Notes: generated by a model not told the origin, from the letters alone. DNA of 7,996 bases from Bryobacteraceae bacterium (GCA_025929455.1 JAICMB010000135.1:1-7996); one strand, 5' to 3'. Counted from the stretch's first letter, positions 1 through 5,748 are shown. Translations and numbers: made by a program.

Positions 1-379
1 CCCCCTGCACGGCCGGCTGCCGCGAGATCTGCGCGGCGACGTCCAGTCCCGGCAGCACCGACGGCATCAGCATGTAAATCGACCCGATCGGATCGCTGCA
101 TTGCGCCGCGGCACGGATCTGATTCCGGAACGTAGCGATGTTCACCTCCATCGCGTTCTGGCCCACCAGTTTGCCGCACAGGTTCACCGGTGCGTCCTGC
201 CAGCCCCACGCGCGGAGCTCGGATTCCGGTACCAGCGTGTTCTGCGTCGTCCGGATATAGCGCTCGGTAAATGTCAGCCCGAGCGCGCCCGCCAGCTCAT
301 AATTGAAGCGGTCCGCGTCATTCAACGTAATGTTCTTCGTAGCGTCAGGGTTTCCCCAATCGTTTACCTGATAAGTCAT
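1..379 (-). CDS. Hypothetical protein, 5' part (runs off left edge)
   Basis: An open frame on the minus strand starts at ATG (complement of 377-379) and stays open for 126 codons to the window edge, so its C-terminus is missing. It is preceded by a purine-rich AAGGAAAGGA about 10 nt upstream, a good ribosome binding site, and third codon positions are strongly G/C as in the neighbouring genes, which supports real coding. The visible protein begins MTYQVNDWGNPDATKN. It has no signal peptide or membrane segment and contains two cysteines (in VNLCGKL and AAQCSD). I recognise no family. The gene is divergent from rpoN and therefore shares its upstream region. In many bacteria the gene before rpoN is lptB in the same direction; this one is neither in that direction nor LptB-like. 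Coding is fairly sure; function is unknown. Confidence 0.7.
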   Translation of the reverse strand, partial: MTYQVNDWGNPDATKNITLNDADRFNYELAGALGLTFTERYIRTTQNTLVPESELRAWGWQDAPVNLCGKLVGQNAMEVNIATFRNQIRAAAQCSDPIGSIYMLMPSVLPGLDVAAQISRQPAVQG

Positions 380-484
380 ACAGGCCAAGTCCTTTCCTTT
401 CCAGCGAAGCACCCGGGCGCGATGGCCGCGAAACGGGGTACCGGCAAGGTCTTGAAATCTCAGGAGAAGCGTGCCAAGCAAGTT

Positions 485-506
485 TGTGACCGTAGCTGCG
501 GTTACA
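485..506. promoter_or_regulatory. 22-bp imperfect palindrome, possible operator
   Basis: The left arm TGTGACCG (485-492) faces the right arm CGGTTACA (499-506), with AGCT at the exact centre (494-497). Nine of the eleven base pairs about the dyad are complementary. The dyad lies about 33 bp upstream of the -10-like element before rpoN and between two divergent genes, a typical place for a dimeric repressor or activator. The TGTGA half resembles a CRP half site, but the spacing to TTACA is 12 rather than 6, so it is not a CRP site. The binding protein is unknown. Confidence 0.4.
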
Positions 507-528
507 CGCCGGTTTGGGCCCGTCCGGA

Positions 529-537
529 TGATAAAAT
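529..537 (+). promoter_or_regulatory. Extended -10 promoter candidate for rpoN
   Basis: TG at 529-530, one base, then TAAAAT (532-537) matches an extended -10 with a 5/6 hexamer. No convincing -35 lies at 16-18 bp upstream, which is tolerated for extended -10 promoters. Transcription would begin near 543-545, leaving a leader of only about 5-7 nt before the rpoN ATG at 550. The prediction rests on the motif alone. Confidence 0.35.
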
Positions 538-549
538 CGATTAGGTAAT

Positions 550-2127
550 ATGCTTTCGCCAAGGTTACAGCTCAAGGTCGCGCAGAAGCAGATCCTCACG
601 CCTGGGCTCGTGCAGATGGTCACGGTCCTCCAGCTCAACCGGCTGGAATTGAAGGATATGATCATGGCGGAGATCGCGGAAAATCCGGTTCTTGAGGAAT
701 CGGCCGAGGCCGGTGAGGAACTGACCCCCGAGGAAGTGCAGGCGCTGCTCGAACGCGAGCGCGACTCCGACCCCGCCGATAAAGATATCCTGCAGGCCGC
801 AAACGGCATGGCCGAAGCGGAGCCGGAGTTCGAGCAAAACGAAGCCATTCCCGAAATCGAGGTGGCCTTCACGGCCGCCGCGACCGCGACGGAACCGGAT
901 ACTGCGGAAGCGGAGCCCAAGGCAGACGCAGACAAGGATCCGTTTGACGAGATCGATTTCGGTTCGTTTTTCGACGACTACCTGGATCCGGGGTACAAGT
1001 CGCCGGCGTCCGAATCGGTTGAGAAGCCGTCCTTTGAAACGTTCCTCTCCTCGCCAGTAACTCTGGCCGATCACCTGCACTCGCAATTAGCCGTATTGGT
1101 GATGCCGGAGGAAGTTCGCGATGCCGCGGCGAACATCATCGGCAACCTCGACGAAAACGGCTACGTCTCCGCTCCGCTTGAAGAGATCGCCGCCAGCGGC
1201 GACCATACTCTCGAAGAAATGCAGGAGGGCCTGCAGGTGGTGCAGTCGATGGAACCGGCCGGCGTGGCCGCACGCGACCTCCGCGAGTGCCTGCTGCTGC
1301 AACTCGAAAGCCGCAGCGGCAAGGGCGGCGTCGCCTGGGACATCCTCTTCAACCACCTGAAGCTGGTGGAGACCCGGCAAACGAAAGAGCTCGCGAAGGC
1401 GCTGGGGCGTCCCATCGAACATATCCAAATCGCGGTGAGCGTAATCAAGCACCTCGACCCGCGTCCCGGCCTGCGCTACTCCGGTCCCGGCGCCCGCCAG
1501 ATCGAGCCGGACGTCTACATCTTTAAAGAGGGCGACGAGTACCTCATCCAGCTAAATGATGACGACGTCCCGCAAATCCGGCTGAACGGGCAGTACAAGC
1601 GCATGCTGGATCGCGAGCAGGAACCGAACAAGGAAGTTCGTAACTACGTAAAAGAGCGCTTCGCGTCGGCCGTACAACTGATCAAGAACATCGAGCAGCG
1701 GAAGCAGACGATTCTGAAAGTCTGCCATTCGATTGTGCGGCGGCAGCTCGATTTTCTCGAACACGGCCTCGACCTTCTGAAGCCTATGATGATCAAGGAA
1801 GTGGCGGAGGAGATCGGGGTTCATCCTTCAACGGTGAGCCGTGCGGTGGCGAATAAGTACGCTCACACGCCGCAGGGCGTCTATGAATTGCGGTACTTTT
1901 TCTCGGAGGCGGTGCAGGGCATCGCCGGCGCTGGCACGCCGCTGCTGATTTTGAAGCGCAGAGTGAAGAAGATGATCGAAGGGGAAGACGCGCGCCACCC
2001 GCTCACGGATGAGCAGATTACGGCGCGGCTGCGCTCCGAGGGCATTGACGTCACCCGCCGCACGGTCGCGAAGTACCGCGAAGACATGAAGATTCCATCG
2101 ACACATCAGCGGCGCCTGCGCACTTGA
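550..2127 (+). CDS. rpoN: RNA polymerase sigma-54 factor (RpoN)
   Basis: The 525-residue protein is sigma-54, which directs core RNA polymerase to -24/-12 promoters and needs AAA+ activators to open DNA. Region I (about residues 1-50) is the usual Gln/Leu-rich segment for activator response (SPRLQLKVAQKQILTPGL). Residues about 50-160 form a long acidic, Ala/Glu/Asp-rich linker, at the long end for this variable region. The core-binding domain begins near residue 163. A helix-turn-helix lies at about 415-437 (EVAEEIGVHPSTVSRAV), and the RpoN box is intact at 502-511 as TRRTVAKYRE, with Thr in place of the usual first Ala. The ATG at 550 is the only reasonable start because an in-frame stop lies at 532-534. 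Its ribosome site is weak (AGG, 4 nt away). It is the first gene of rpoN-hpf-rapZ. Identification is very secure. Confidence 0.97.
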   Translation: MLSPRLQLKVAQKQILTPGLVQMVTVLQLNRLELKDMIMAEIAENPVLEESAEAGEELTPEEVQALLERERDSDPADKDILQAANGMAEAEPEFEQNEAIPEIEVAFTAAATATEPDTAEAEPKADADKDPFDEIDFGSFFDDYLDPGYKSPASESVEKPSFETFLSSPVTLADHLHSQLAVLVMPEEVRDAAANIIGNLDENGYVSAPLEEIAASGDHTLEEMQEGLQVVQSMEPAGVAARDLRECLLLQLESRSGKGGVAWDILFNHLKLVETRQTKELAKALGRPIEHIQIAVSVIKHLDPRPGLRYSGPGARQIEPDVYIFKEGDEYLIQLNDDDVPQIRLNGQYKRMLDREQEPNKEVRNYVKERFASAVQLIKNIEQRKQTILKVCHSIVRRQLDFLEHGLDLLKPMMIKEVAEEIGVHPSTVSRAVANKYAHTPQGVYELRYFFSEAVQGIAGAGTPLLILKRRVKKMIEGEDARHPLTDEQITARLRSEGIDVTRRTVAKYREDMKIPSTHQRRLRT

Positions 2128-2128
2128 A

Positions 2129-2147
2129 TCTCCTTTTCCTCAGGAGG
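2129..2147 (+). promoter_or_regulatory. Hairpin containing the hpf Shine-Dalgarno sequence
   Basis: CTCCT (2130-2134) can pair with AGGAG (2142-2146) over a 7-nt pyrimidine loop, and 2129/2147 can add a U-G pair. The pairing buries the AGGAGG (2142-2147) that serves the hpf start at 2153. The stem begins only 2-3 nt after the rpoN stop (2125-2127), so a ribosome terminating on rpoN would melt it. This suggests translational coupling; the stem is short and the effect is an inference. Confidence 0.4.
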
Positions 2148-2152
2148 CATCC

Positions 2153-2710
2153 ATGATCGTTAGTTTCACCGGCAGACAGGAAGACATTCGGCCGCAGCAT
2201 CGCACCAAGATCGAAACGCGGCTGGCGAAAATCGCGAAAATGCTGGACGGCCGCAAAGGCGAAAAAGAAGCCCACGTGGTATTCCGGCACGAGCGGTTTG
2301 TGCACCAGGTAGAGATTCAGATTAACGTCTTCGATAACGGCCTGGTGTGTGTTGGGGAGGACGCGGATTTGGCAACCGCCGTTTCCGACGCGCTCGACAA
2401 GGTGGAACGCCAGGCGGTGCGCCTGCGCGAGAAGAATCGCGACAGCCACCGGCAGTCACCGGAGCCCGGACCCGAGCAGGGCGGTGAGACGACAACGCCG
2501 CGTTCGGAAACGCCCTCCCGCCCCGGTACCAAGATCTTCCGCGTGGAGCAGGAGGACGGTTATAAACCGATGACCGTCGACGAGGCCGTGATCGAAATGG
2601 AGCACGCCGCGCTGCCACAGGGATATTACGTCTTTCGCGACGCGGCATCCGGGCGGCTGTCGGTTGTGATGCGCCGTCCCGACGGGAATTACGACGTGAT
2701 CGAGAGCTAG
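2153..2710 (+). CDS. hpf: Long-form ribosome hibernation promoting factor
   Basis: The 185-residue protein matches long HPF, which binds the 30S decoding region and joins ribosomes into inactive 100S dimers when growth slows. The N-terminal domain (about 1-95) has the family's start MIVSFTGRQEDI and the DALDKVERQ helix. A Pro/Glu/Arg-rich linker covers about 96-126. The C-terminal dimerisation domain (127-185) carries KIFRVEQEDGYKPMTVDEAV, the YYVFRDAASGRLSVVMRR strand region and the terminal DGNYDVIES. The length is normal for the long form, which suggests no separate RMF partner is required. The start is supported by AGGAGG 5 nt upstream. It follows rpoN by 25 nt and overlaps rapZ by one base. 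Position next to rpoN is widespread in bacteria. Very secure. Confidence 0.95.
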   Translation: MIVSFTGRQEDIRPQHRTKIETRLAKIAKMLDGRKGEKEAHVVFRHERFVHQVEIQINVFDNGLVCVGEDADLATAVSDALDKVERQAVRLREKNRDSHRQSPEPGPEQGGETTTPRSETPSRPGTKIFRVEQEDGYKPMTVDEAVIEMEHAALPQGYYVFRDAASGRLSVVMRRPDGNYDVIES

Positions 2711-3636
2711 TGGCGCGCACGGCGAAGGCGAACGCGAGAGACACGCAGCAGCCCAGAGTGCCCGCCCAAACCGCTCGCGAGCCAGGGCCGGAACTGATCA
2801 TCATCACGGGGCTGAGCGGGTCGGGGAAGGGAACTGTTCTTAAAGCGCTCGAGGACCTTGGGTACTACGCGGTCGATAACCTTCCGATCGACCTGATCCC
2901 GAAGTTCGCGGAGCTGGCGCACCAATCTACGCCGCCGCGACGTGCCGCACTGATCGTAGATATTCGCGAGGGCGAAGCGTTGCAGCGCTTTCCGGCGCTG
3001 TTCCGCCGCCTGCGGCAGGAGATCCCGACGCGGCTGCTGTTTCTCGAGGCCGAGGACGCGACCATCGTGCGGCGTTTCAGCGAGACGCGGCGCCCGCATC
3101 CGCTCGGCACCGATCTTTCGGTCCAGAAAAGCATTGAGGCGGAGCGAGAGCAACTCGCTCCCATCAAGTCGCTGGCCGACCATATCGTCAATACCAGCAA
3201 AACGAACGTGCACGAGCTGCGCGGCCTGATTGCCGATAATTTCGGCGGCGGTCGCGAGCAGGCAAAGATCCGCATCGACGTCACCAGCTTCGGGTACCGG
3301 CACGGCGTTCCGGCCGACAGCGATCTGGTGTTCGACGTGCGCTTTCTGCCGAACCCGAACTACATTCCGGAATTCAAGAAACTGAGCGGGCGGCATCCTA
3401 GCGTGGCACGTTTTATCCGGTCGTATCCGCAGACGCAGGAGTTTATCGCGCGCATCTCGGAGCTGCTGATTTATCTGATTCCGCACTATATTCGTGAGGG
3501 AAAAAGCTATCTGACGATCGCGTTCGGCTGTACCGGCGGACACCATCGCTCGGTGCTGATCGCGAGCGAAATTCGCAAGCATCTGACGCGTGCGGGGTAC
3601 AAAGTGAAAGAGACGCATCGCGACATTGCGAAGTAG
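2710..3636 (+). CDS. rapZ: RNase adapter/nucleotide-binding protein RapZ (YvcJ family)
   Basis: The 308-residue protein has the P-loop of the RapZ/YvcJ family at residues 34-42 (GLSGSGKGT), the family signature GYYAVDNLPIDLIPKF just after it, an acidic strand IVDIREG (D84), and the C-terminal signature GCTGGHHRS (273-281). In E. coli RapZ senses glucosamine-6-phosphate and guides RNase E to the GlmZ small RNA; in B. subtilis YvcJ is a nucleotidase of less clear role. The basic C-terminal tail of the E. coli protein is not evident here, so the RNA-adapter role should not be assumed. GTG at 2710 is chosen because it overlaps the hpf stop (TAGTG), favouring translational coupling; this gives about 27 residues before the usual start of the P-loop strand. 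GTG at 2758 is an alternative but lacks a ribosome site. Confidence 0.94.
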   Translation: MARTAKANARDTQQPRVPAQTAREPGPELIIITGLSGSGKGTVLKALEDLGYYAVDNLPIDLIPKFAELAHQSTPPRRAALIVDIREGEALQRFPALFRRLRQEIPTRLLFLEAEDATIVRRFSETRRPHPLGTDLSVQKSIEAEREQLAPIKSLADHIVNTSKTNVHELRGLIADNFGGGREQAKIRIDVTSFGYRHGVPADSDLVFDVRFLPNPNYIPEFKKLSGRHPSVARFIRSYPQTQEFIARISELLIYLIPHYIREGKSYLTIAFGCTGGHHRSVLIASEIRKHLTRAGYKVKETHRDIAK

Positions 3637-3659
3637 GTTTGCGTGCGCGCGTCAGCGCG

Positions 3660-3687
3660 GCCGGTGTGATAACTTGCTCTTACCGGC
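3660..3687. repeat. Inverted repeat after rapZ
   Basis: GCCGGT (3660-3665) and ACCGGC (3682-3687) are perfect 6-bp inverted arms around a 16-nt spacer. The spacer and left arm include TG-T-GATAAC (3665-3673), a weak extended -10-like element directed at the gene starting at 3743. The repeat could be an operator around that promoter or an RNA hairpin at the end of the rapZ operon. Function is unproven. Confidence 0.3.
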
Positions 3688-3691
3688 ACAA

Positions 3692-3713
3692 TCCCCGGCA
3701 AAGGTTCCGGGGA
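3692..3713 (+). terminator. Stem-loop, possible weak terminator of rpoN-hpf-rapZ
   Basis: TCCCCGG (3692-3698) pairs perfectly with CCGGGGA (3707-3713) over an 8-nt loop. Only GCTGTTT follows, not a real T-tract, so intrinsic termination would be inefficient. It may instead be a leader hairpin in the message of the secreted protein starting 30 nt later. A second small GC hairpin, CGCGC-GTCA-GCGCG, lies at 3646-3659 and lacks a T-tract. Confidence 0.4.
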
Positions 3714-3742
3714 GCTGTTTCTAATCCATCGGAAGGACAACA

Positions 3743-4300
3743 ATGAGACTCACCAACATTCTTCTGTGCGCGGCCGCAACGATTGCCATGGCCACCGCTC
3801 AGACCGCTGAAACGAAACCGCAACCGGCCAAAAAATCCGCCGGCGGAACCTACTCCGTGCTGCATCCGGAAATGAAGGTCGCCGCCGATGCCGGCACTTA
3901 CCAGAAGCCCATGGGTACGATGGGCGAAAAGGGCGCCCAGCCCTGGACCGACACCACCATCAATGCCGGTGTCGACAAGAAGCCCGAGCCCGGCCACGTT
4001 ACCACCGCAACCGGCGAAATCATCGACCTCTCGTGTTACCTGCAACTCGGCAAGCACGGCGAAAAGCACGTCTCGTGCGGCAAGAAGTGCCTGCAGAACA
4101 ATCAACCGATCGGCCTTCTCACACGCACCGGCACGGTTTACATGCTTATGGCGGAGGAGCACGACCCGCGGCGTGACGGCCAGACCACTTTCCGCGAGGA
4201 CGCGGTTAACCACCTCGGCCACATCATGCAAGTCACCGGCACCGAAACGCAGCACGCCGGCATTCGCGCCATCTACGTCATGGGTTATGTGAAAAAATAA
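3743..4300 (+). CDS. Secreted Cys/His-motif protein of unknown function
   Basis: The 185-residue protein has an N-terminal signal peptide (about 1-19) with a hydrophobic core and likely cleavage after ATA, before Q20, so it should be exported. A Lys/Pro/Gly-rich segment follows to about residue 90. The conserved-looking core starts at GEIIDLSCYL and holds C98, H105, H109, C112 and C116 (C-x13-C-x3-C), then QPIGLLTRTGTVYMLM and a terminal VTGTETQHAGIRAIYVMGYV resembling the last strands of a small beta-barrel/OB-like fold. I recall this Cys-bearing core in exported proteins of Acidobacteriota and related soil bacteria but know no assigned function. The thiol/imidazole cluster could bind a metal or form a disulfide; that is inference. 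AAGGA lies 5 nt before the ATG. The next gene starts 5 nt after its stop, implying one transcript. Confidence 0.85.
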   Translation: MRLTNILLCAAATIAMATAQTAETKPQPAKKSAGGTYSVLHPEMKVAADAGTYQKPMGTMGEKGAQPWTDTTINAGVDKKPEPGHVTTATGEIIDLSCYLQLGKHGEKHVSCGKKCLQNNQPIGLLTRTGTVYMLMAEEHDPRRDGQTTFREDAVNHLGHIMQVTGTETQHAGIRAIYVMGYVKK

Positions 4301-4305
4301 CCAGC

Positions 4306-5265
4306 ATGCGGAAGTTCACCGTCGCGGCTGTGCTCACCACGGCCGCGGCTCTTTTATCGGCGAGCTGCAATCGCCAGCATCAGCCCACGATCGGCGTCAT
4401 TCCCAAGGGGAACGCGCATCTGTTCTGGCAATCCGTACATGCGGGCGCGGTGAAGGCCGCGCGCGAGCGTGGTGTGCAGGTGGCCTGGAACGGACCCGCG
4501 ACGGAAACCGATTTCGCGGGCCAGTTGCAAATCGCGAACGACATGATCAACAGGCACGTGGACGCGATCGCGATGGCTCCGATCGATCGCAATGCGATGG
4601 TGAACGTGGTCGAGCGCGCCGCCCGCGAGAAGGTGCCCATGGTTATCTTCGATTCGGGCGTCAATACGGATCAGTACGTTTCGCTGGTGGCGACCGACAA
4701 CTATAAAGCGGGCCAGCTTGGCGCCGACCGCATGGGGGACATTCTGCATGGGAAGGGCACCGTGTTCATGGTCGCGGTGCAACCCGGCGCGGCATCAACG
4801 GAGGCGCGCGAGAAGGGCTTTGAAGATGAGATTCATGCCAAGTTCCCGGGTATTCACATTCTCGACAAGCGCTTCGGGTACGCCGATGTTGCGAAATCAC
4901 TCACGGTCGCGGAAAACATGCTCAACGCGCACCCCGACGTTGACGGGATCTTCGCGTCAAACGAATCGAGTGCGATCGGCGCGGCGCAGGCGTTGCGCTC
5001 GCGTCAGGGTCACATCAAGCTGGTTGGCTTCGATTGGAGCCCGTCGCTGCTCGATGACCTGAACTCAGGTGTCGTCGATTCGCTAGTGGTGCAGGACCCG
5101 TTTCGGATGGGATACGATTCCGTCAACGCCGCGGTCGACAAACTGCAGGGGAAGACGGTTGCGCACCGGGTCGACCTCGCGCCTAAGCTGATCGACCGCT
5201 CCAACGTGAACGAGCCCGACGTGCAGGCGCGCATACATCCGGACTTGAAGAAGTATCTGGACTAG
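4306..5265 (+). CDS. Solitary sugar-type ABC substrate-binding lipoprotein
   Basis: The 319-residue protein looks like the periplasmic binding protein family of ribose/xylose-type ABC importers (Peripla_BP_4/RbsB-like). It has a signal peptide ending in LLSASC with C21 as probable lipidated Cys; the -3 Ser is atypical for a lipobox. First-lobe features are TIGVIPKGNAHLFWQSVHAG and DAIAMAPIDRNAM; the hinge region carries ATDNYKAGQLGADRM (D131), and the second lobe carries FASNESSAIGAAQAL and VGFDWSPSLLDDL (D243). The ligand cannot be read from sequence. No permease or ATPase gene adjoins, so it must work with a distant transporter or act as a sensor partner. There is no clear ribosome site before the ATG; with the previous stop 5 nt upstream, translational coupling is likely. 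Confidence 0.9.
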   Translation: MRKFTVAAVLTTAAALLSASCNRQHQPTIGVIPKGNAHLFWQSVHAGAVKAARERGVQVAWNGPATETDFAGQLQIANDMINRHVDAIAMAPIDRNAMVNVVERAAREKVPMVIFDSGVNTDQYVSLVATDNYKAGQLGADRMGDILHGKGTVFMVAVQPGAASTEAREKGFEDEIHAKFPGIHILDKRFGYADVAKSLTVAENMLNAHPDVDGIFASNESSAIGAAQALRSRQGHIKLVGFDWSPSLLDDLNSGVVDSLVVQDPFRMGYDSVNAAVDKLQGKTVAHRVDLAPKLIDRSNVNEPDVQARIHPDLKKYLD

Positions 5266-5477
5266 CCGCCGGCGCCCCCGAGCGTCACCGTAATTTTCGA
5301 GAAGATGGTGCTCACCGCGGGCATGATGGTGGGCGGTAGAAAGCCCGCCACTATGATGACGAGACTCGCGGCCATGAGCGCGTATTCGATCATGTCCTGA
5401 CCTTCATCGCCGTAGGCCAGCTTTACGAGGGCTGCCCGCCATCTCCGGTACGCCGCTTGCCGAAAATTCTGTGTCAT
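5262..5477 (-). CDS. Flp/Fap-type (type IVb) pilin, orphan
   Basis: The 71-residue protein matches Flp pilin precursors, which prepilin peptidase trims and the Tad machinery assembles into thin adhesive pili. The processing site is clear: G26 followed by QDMIEY, with Glu at +5 and Tyr at +6, then a hydrophobic helix (ALMAASLVIIVAGFL). The mature pilin would be 45 residues, ending in a Gly-rich TVTLGGAGG. The 26-residue leader is basic and rather long. No Tad ATPase, secretin, platform protein or prepilin peptidase lies nearby. The ATG (complement of 5475-5477) has no strong ribosome site. A TAGAAT hexamer (complement of 5505-5510) is a plausible -10 giving a leader near 20 nt. Its stop overlaps the stop of the convergent binding-protein gene. 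Family assignment is secure, specific role less so. Confidence 0.88.
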   Translation of the reverse strand: MTQNFRQAAYRRWRAALVKLAYGDEGQDMIEYALMAASLVIIVAGFLPPTIMPAVSTIFSKITVTLGGAGG

Positions 5478-5504
5478 CGCATTTAGAATCGGCTTTCGCG
5501 CGGC

Positions 5505-5510
5505 ATTCTA
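5505..5510 (-). promoter_or_regulatory. -10 candidate for the pilin gene
   Basis: On the minus strand the hexamer TAGAAT matches TATAAT at 5 of 6 positions and would start transcription near 5498, about 20 nt before the pilin ATG. No good -35 is seen at 16-18 bp. The same TAGAATG heptamer recurs in front of the upstream small HTH gene (complement of 5764-5770). Confidence 0.3.
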
Positions 5511-5538
5511 CAAGCGGGCAAAAGCCTTAATGACCCGC

Positions 5539-5748
5539 TTAATTCGCCTCGCCTGCCGCAGCGGCGGACAGCATGCGCAAGATCAGCAAGTCAGACGCTT
5601 CGAAATACGCGCCCGCGATGTCGTCTGGGTTCTCGCCAGCACGCAAAATGTGCTTTCGCACCAACGTTCGGAACTGTTCGACATCGATACCCAGTTCGCG
5701 CGCTGCGTCCCGCTCCGAGTAGCTTGGCCTGGCCCGTAATGAAATCAT
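5539..5748 (-). CDS. Small helix-turn-helix protein
   Basis: A 69-residue protein whose segment at about residues 10-34 (SERDAARELGIDVEQFRTLV) has the spacing of a helix-turn-helix of the MerR/excisionase-like type, followed by a short second part with EASDLLILRML. It has no effector domain, so it would be a bare DNA-binding or adaptor protein. I believe similar short proteins are common in Acidobacteriota, without known targets. ATG at 5748 is preferred because GAG lies 6 nt upstream and a TAGAAT -10-like hexamer (complement of 5765-5770) would start transcription near 5758. ATG at 5766 (adding six residues) and TTG at 5793 are in-frame alternatives with no ribosome site. It lies 61 nt upstream of the Flp pilin on the same strand, so the two may be co-transcribed, and it is divergent from the trans-sulfuration gene. 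Confidence 0.75.
   Translation of the reverse strand: MISLRARPSYSERDAARELGIDVEQFRTLVRKHILRAGENPDDIAGAYFEASDLLILRMLSAAAAGEAN

Larger units (their letters stand above)
380..549. promoter_or_regulatory. Divergent intergenic region upstream of rpoN
   Basis: These 170 bases separate two divergent genes, so they should hold promoters for both. Directly visible are a 22-bp imperfect palindrome (485-506), an extended -10-like element facing rpoN (529-537), and a purine-rich ribosome binding site serving the minus-strand gene near 389-398. Open frames crossing the region exist on both strands but have no start signals and continue through real genes in other frames, so I read them as chance. No tRNA or terminator is visible. 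Confidence 0.6.

Noticed and set aside
460..477. Sigma-54 promoter facing the left-edge gene
   Set aside because: On the minus strand TTGGCACG is a perfect -24 element, but the required GC of the -12 element at the fixed spacing is CT here, so sigma-54 recognition is unlikely.
101..544. Plus-strand open frame of 147 codons before rpoN
   Set aside because: It lies antisense to the better-supported minus-strand gene for most of its length, has no ribosome site, and its composition is typical of an out-of-frame reading of GC-rich coding DNA.
345..935. Minus-strand open frame of 196 codons
   Set aside because: It runs antisense through the 5' part of rpoN; its Ser/Ala-rich translation is the usual shadow of the acidic linker.
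2707..3618. Minus-strand open frame of 303 codons opposite rapZ
   Set aside because: It mirrors rapZ almost exactly. rapZ carries clear family signatures, whereas this frame is rich in Arg/Leu/Asp without any domain, as expected from the complement of GC-rich codons.
3646..3659. CGCGC/GCGCG hairpin as the rapZ terminator
   Set aside because: Only 5 bp of alternating G and C with no T-tract following; too weak to call a terminator on its own.
3663..3677. Sigma-54-like GG...TTGC before the secreted protein gene
   Set aside because: The spacing between GG and GC is 11 rather than 10 and the bases after GG are TGTG rather than CACR.
5530..5739. Plus-strand frame of 69 codons
   Set aside because: It is antisense to the small HTH gene, which has the better protein pattern and a plausible start.
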